Assembly: GCA_946186665.1 (NCBI GenBank) | Contig: CAMHOE010000014.1 | Span: 1-52,575 of the forward strand | Length of the DNA: 52,575 nt | Reading direction: 5' to 3' | Origin: an uncultured Clostridia bacterium | GTDB lineage: Bacteria > Bacillota > Clostridia > Oscillospirales > Acutalibacteraceae | The notes under the pieces: model-generated | What the model was told of the DNA's origin: nothing | The model's input: only the letters and a program-made list of their open reading frames with translations | The model's database searches: none | Made by a program: the position numbers and the translations under genes | In this document: positions 50,068 to 52,575 of the stretch, piece after piece | Position numbering within the stretch: position 1 is the first letter of the stretch | Layout: the number at the start of each line of letters is the position of its first letter

Positions 50068-50846
50068 TGGAGTGGTTAATACTGTTTGGTTTTCTGCTTT
50101 TGATTACGCTCTTATATGTATATCTACAAAAGCTTGTAATGAAGCTGCCGCATAAGACATGGCATTTTGTGCCGTTGCTGTTTTTCGGCGTGTTGACAAT
50201 ATACGGATACTTGCGGAGCAGTCGTATTATCGTGTATTACAGTGATTATAATAACGATTGGACAAATGGAGTGATTGAGTTCATTGCAGGTATATACGGT
50301 TTTCTGACTTCGCTGATAACAATGATTGTTATTTATCTTTACAGAAGAAAAAGACCGGCGATACCTTCGGGAAAAATAAGAAAGGTCTTTACTGTTTTTA
50401 TATCAGTATTTATGATAGCTTTTACTGTATTTAATGTATATAGCATAGTATCATATGACTATTCTCAGAATACTGTGGATTTCAGAAGCCAAAAGCTGAC
50501 GACGATCGGTGAATATATGTTCGACAGGCTACACGAAGGAAATTTTGATAATAATACTTCATTCAGAAAAAAGGAACTTTCAGAATATATTGATCGAAAT
50601 AAAGATTCCGATGTTTATATCGCTGTATTATTTTCAGACTTCAGCAGTATCAGATTTTTGGATGACCATACAGTAATGATAAGCAATGGGGCAATATTTC
50701 AAAGCGTATCCGGATATCTTATCACAGACGGACAAAGAAGTTATCCGAATGGTTTTCTTAAACTACCCGGAAGCGAATATGACGGCGAGGGCATAGATGT
50801 ACGTGGAGGATCGGATAATATATATAGATGGAGTGCTGGGTTATGA
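50064..50846 (+). CDS. Hypothetical membrane protein, 260 residues
   Basis: I do not recognise the family. It has about four membrane segments in its first half (about 4-24, 35-52, 75-95 and 108-128). The soluble C-terminal domain (about 135-260) contains Tyr/Asp-rich strands and a Gly-rich end (D-V-R-G-G-S-D). The start overlaps the XRE stop by 4 bp, so it is the third gene of the DUF2975 operon. It could be an envelope protein whose level the XRE protein controls. Confidence 0.72.
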   Translation: MMEWLILFGFLLLITLLYVYLQKLVMKLPHKTWHFVPLLFFGVLTIYGYLRSSRIIVYYSDYNNDWTNGVIEFIAGIYGFLTSLITMIVIYLYRRKRPAIPSGKIRKVFTVFISVFMIAFTVFNVYSIVSYDYSQNTVDFRSQKLTTIGEYMFDRLHEGNFDNNTSFRKKELSEYIDRNKDSDVYIAVLFSDFSSIRFLDDHTVMISNGAIFQSVSGYLITDGQRSYPNGFLKLPGSEYDGEGIDVRGGSDNIYRWSAGL

Positions 50847-51280
50847 TGAAAGGTATGAAGAAAGTACTTTATTCCAAAAGCATATATGATATTTTTTATT
50901 TCTTCTTGTTTGAGATAGTTGACAAGGATATTGTATTTAAGATCTCCAAACGCTGTGACAAGTACTTTCCGTGTCTTATAATAAGAATATTCAGTTCTGT
51001 GACAGAGTTGATGCTGCATTGGACAAAACCTGCCGTGAGATAAAACTTGAAACGCTTCCGGAATACGGATAATGTCAAGCATAAAGCAGATGTTATGGAG
51101 TTGTTCAAGCGTACTTATGAGCGTGTCCGTCATAGAGTAAGAAGAACAAAGGAACAGCAGAAGAAAAATAAAGAATGGTCTAAGGAAGCTCGTCCTTTAA
51201 AGGACAGATGTATCAGCGGAGAGATAACGCTTGATTATTTTGAAGAATGGCTGTCAAAGACCGAACAGGAAGTGATGTAA
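50843..51280 (+). pseudogene. DUF6076-like gene remnant with two frameshifts
   Basis: The first frame reads I-Y-D-I-F-Y-F-F-L-F-E-I-V-D-K-D-I and then K-R-C-D-K-Y-F. After an indel near 50970 another frame continues V-S-Y-N-K-N-I-Q-F-C-D-R-V and D-K-T-C-R-E-I. A third frame from about 51047 gives F-K-R-T-Y-E-R-V-R-H-R-V-R-R, ending D-Y-F-E-E-W-L-S. Together they recreate the C-terminal zinc-finger and tail of a DUF6076-like protein, with one expected Cys replaced by Ser. The first half of the family is missing. It is not expected to make a working product. Confidence 0.6.
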
Positions 51281-51286
51281 AATATT

Positions 51287-51835
51287 ATGAGCATAGGAAT
51301 GAAGCGAGGAACGGTGTATCTTGAACCGCATCAGGCAGAGTGGGAAAGAGCTGCCGAAGAAACGATACAGACACTCAAAAGAATACTTGGCAGCGTTGCA
51401 GTAGATATTCAGCACATCGGCAGCACTTCTATCAGAACGATAAGTGCAAAGCCGATTATTGACATTGCTGTTGCCGTAAACGATTATGAGCTTATTCTGA
51501 GTAAATGTGATGAACTTGAAAAAGCAGATATTGTTTTCCGATTTGATGAAAGACCGGAACAGCTTTTGTTTATCATGGGAGATTTTGAAAAAGACACACG
51601 CTCACACCATATCCATGTGGTGATTTATGGCTCTGATGAATGGAATAATTACATTAACTTCCGTGACTATCTGAACTCTCATATTGCAGCAGCAAAAGAT
51701 TATGAGCAAGTCAAGCTCAGGCTTGCAGAGCAGTATCCCGATGACAGGATAGCCTACACAGACGGCAAGCAGGAAGTTATAGACAAGCTGCTTGCAGAAG
51801 CTCGTGTGTGGAAAAACAAACAGTCATCCAAGTAA
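51287..51835 (+). CDS. GrpB/UPF0157 family protein
   Basis: The 182-residue protein shows the GrpB-like nucleotidyltransferase-fold pattern: V-Y-L-E-P-H-Q-A-E-W near 10-19, Q-H-I-G-S-T-S-I near 42-49, A-K-P-I-I-D-I-A-V near 54-62 and H-H-I-H-V-V near 107. The catalytic-type acidic and His residues are kept. Members are thought to transfer nucleotides or modify small molecules, but the function is unproven. The start could be Met1 or Met5; neither has a strong ribosome site. A bidirectional terminator follows. Confidence 0.88.
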   Translation: MSIGMKRGTVYLEPHQAEWERAAEETIQTLKRILGSVAVDIQHIGSTSIRTISAKPIIDIAVAVNDYELILSKCDELEKADIVFRFDERPEQLLFIMGDFEKDTRSHHIHVVIYGSDEWNNYINFRDYLNSHIAAAKDYEQVKLRLAEQYPDDRIAYTDGKQEVIDKLLAEARVWKNKQSSK

Positions 51836-51867
51836 TTGGGACTTCAAGTCCCACATAAGCACAAAAA

Positions 51868-51905
51868 AGCCGTGTCTCCCGAACATCAAAACGGGAAACA
51901 CGGCT
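51868..51905. terminator. Bidirectional terminator between grpB-like and HD-GYP genes
   Basis: AGCCGTGTCTCCCG and CGGGAAACACGGCT form a 14-bp stem with one mismatch on the plus strand (G-U on the minus strand). TTTTTT follows on the minus strand and AATTATTATT on the plus strand. A near-identical copy is at 45934-45967. Confidence 0.8.
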
Positions 51906-51947
51906 GAATTATTATTCACTTTCGTCAAAGATAGCTATTTTATGTTT

Positions 51948-52575
51948 TTACTGATTTGAATATGTTTTGCCATCATTTACGATTGAAAGCATAATATCAG
52001 TGAAAACCGGATCAAACTGACTTCCTTTTCCGGCTATCAATTCGTTAGTGATATACTTCTGCGTAAAATTCTCGTTGTAGCACCTGCACGATGACATTGC
52101 ATCATACGCATCCGCCACAGATATTATCCTCACTTCCTCCGGAATATCAGTTCCGCTCAGTCCGTCCGGATAACCATTTCCGTCATATCTTTCATGGTGC
52201 CACCTTGCACCTATACCTAGACGAGGCATATCAGTGATATTGTTAGTATCTCATATCCCACTACAGGATGTGTCTTTATCAGATCATATTCTTTATCGGT
52301 TAATTGTGACTTTTTTCTGAGGACCTTATCCGGTATGCCAATTTTTCCGATATCATGAAAAGTGCCATCATATAAATTTCTATCTGTGCTTTTTCCGAAT
52401 AACCGTATCGTCTTGCAATTTCCAACGAATATAATGCAACACGGCTGGAATGACCCTTGGTATAGCTATCTTTGGCATCCAATGCGCTGGCAAGTGTCTG
52501 AACGATCTGAATGGATAGTCTTTCATTTTTATGACCATTCCTTTCCGCTGCGCGGCAAGGCACAAAACGGCATCA
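51948..52575 (-). pseudogene. HD-GYP domain gene, frameshifted, partial at window edge
   Basis: The minus-strand frame entering from the right edge reads [16 protein letters not shown] and G-H-S-S-R-V-A, then runs out after M-M-A-L-F. A one-base deletion near 52358 shifts the rest ([10 protein letters not shown] and K-T-H-P-V-V-G-Y). A second indel near 52245 leads to [21 protein letters not shown] and D-A-Y-D-A-M-S-S. HD-GYP enzymes degrade cyclic di-GMP. Both frameshifts break the gene unless the assembly has errors. N-terminal sensor domains would lie outside the window. Confidence 0.78.

Overview
The window looks like a chromosome segment of a gut or rumen Oscillospirales bacterium, most likely Ruminococcus sensu stricto. 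Supporting signs are moderate GC, consensus Gram-positive Shine-Dalgarno boxes, TTGACA/TATAAT promoters, a type I-E cas operon of Firmicutes style, Ser/Glu-rich lipoproteins, a split transketolase and an aryl-acid activation operon. The genus is an inference from gene content and was not tested by a search. No rRNA, tRNA or CRISPR array was found.

Layout. 51-6595 (minus): type I-E interference operon cas3-cse1-cse2-cas7e-cas5e, running off the left edge; cas6e, cas1, cas2 and the array are presumably beyond it. 6785-7289: broken chimeric gene. 7400-10322 (minus): PadR/HAAS/DUF4097 and LytTR/DUF3021 membrane-regulation units. 10450-11014: long 3' region with imperfect duplications and a GC-rich patch. 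11015-14464 (minus): secreted esterase with a starch-binding-like tail, an XRE regulator and an orphan gene.

14580-26355 is the main find: an 11.7 kb integrative and mobilizable element inserted in the 3' end of rpsI (ribosomal protein S9). It is bounded by 68-bp direct repeats (about 5 mismatches) that include the last codons of rpsI, and both ends carry TGTTAGTTAC repeats spaced exactly 11 bp apart. It encodes a MOBP relaxase, an overlapping coiled-coil membrane protein, MobC with an oriT-like inverted-repeat region, a RepA-like ATPase, a small HTH protein, a DUF6076-like Zn-finger protein and a tyrosine integrase. Its cargo is a seven-gene operon: HNH endonuclease, two cytosine-5 methyltransferases, a standalone NgoFVII-type DNA-recognition domain, Vsr, a GGQHR (DndB/ParB-like) protein and a HEPN protein. 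Sequence left of the left att copy resembles the element's right end, which suggests serial insertions at rpsI.

26341-38293 (minus): rpsI-rplM, a FtsX/MacB-type ABC transporter, a NarL-type two-component system, an ECF S-component, split transketolase, an acidic Asp/Thr/Tyr-rich surface protein, pyridoxamine kinase and an amidohydrolase. 38458-45588 (plus): Na+ symporter, PaaK, IorA, IorB, PaaK and a tandem-ACT protein, ended by a strong terminator. This operon probably takes up and activates aryl acids such as phenylacetate and interconverts them with aryl-pyruvates. In ruminococci this may serve reductive carboxylation to aromatic amino acids.

45600-52575: lipoprotein hydrolase, XRE regulators, DUF2975/YozG-like pair, GrpB-family protein, and three decayed genes: a mobC relic, a DUF6076-like relic and a frameshifted HD-GYP gene at the right edge.
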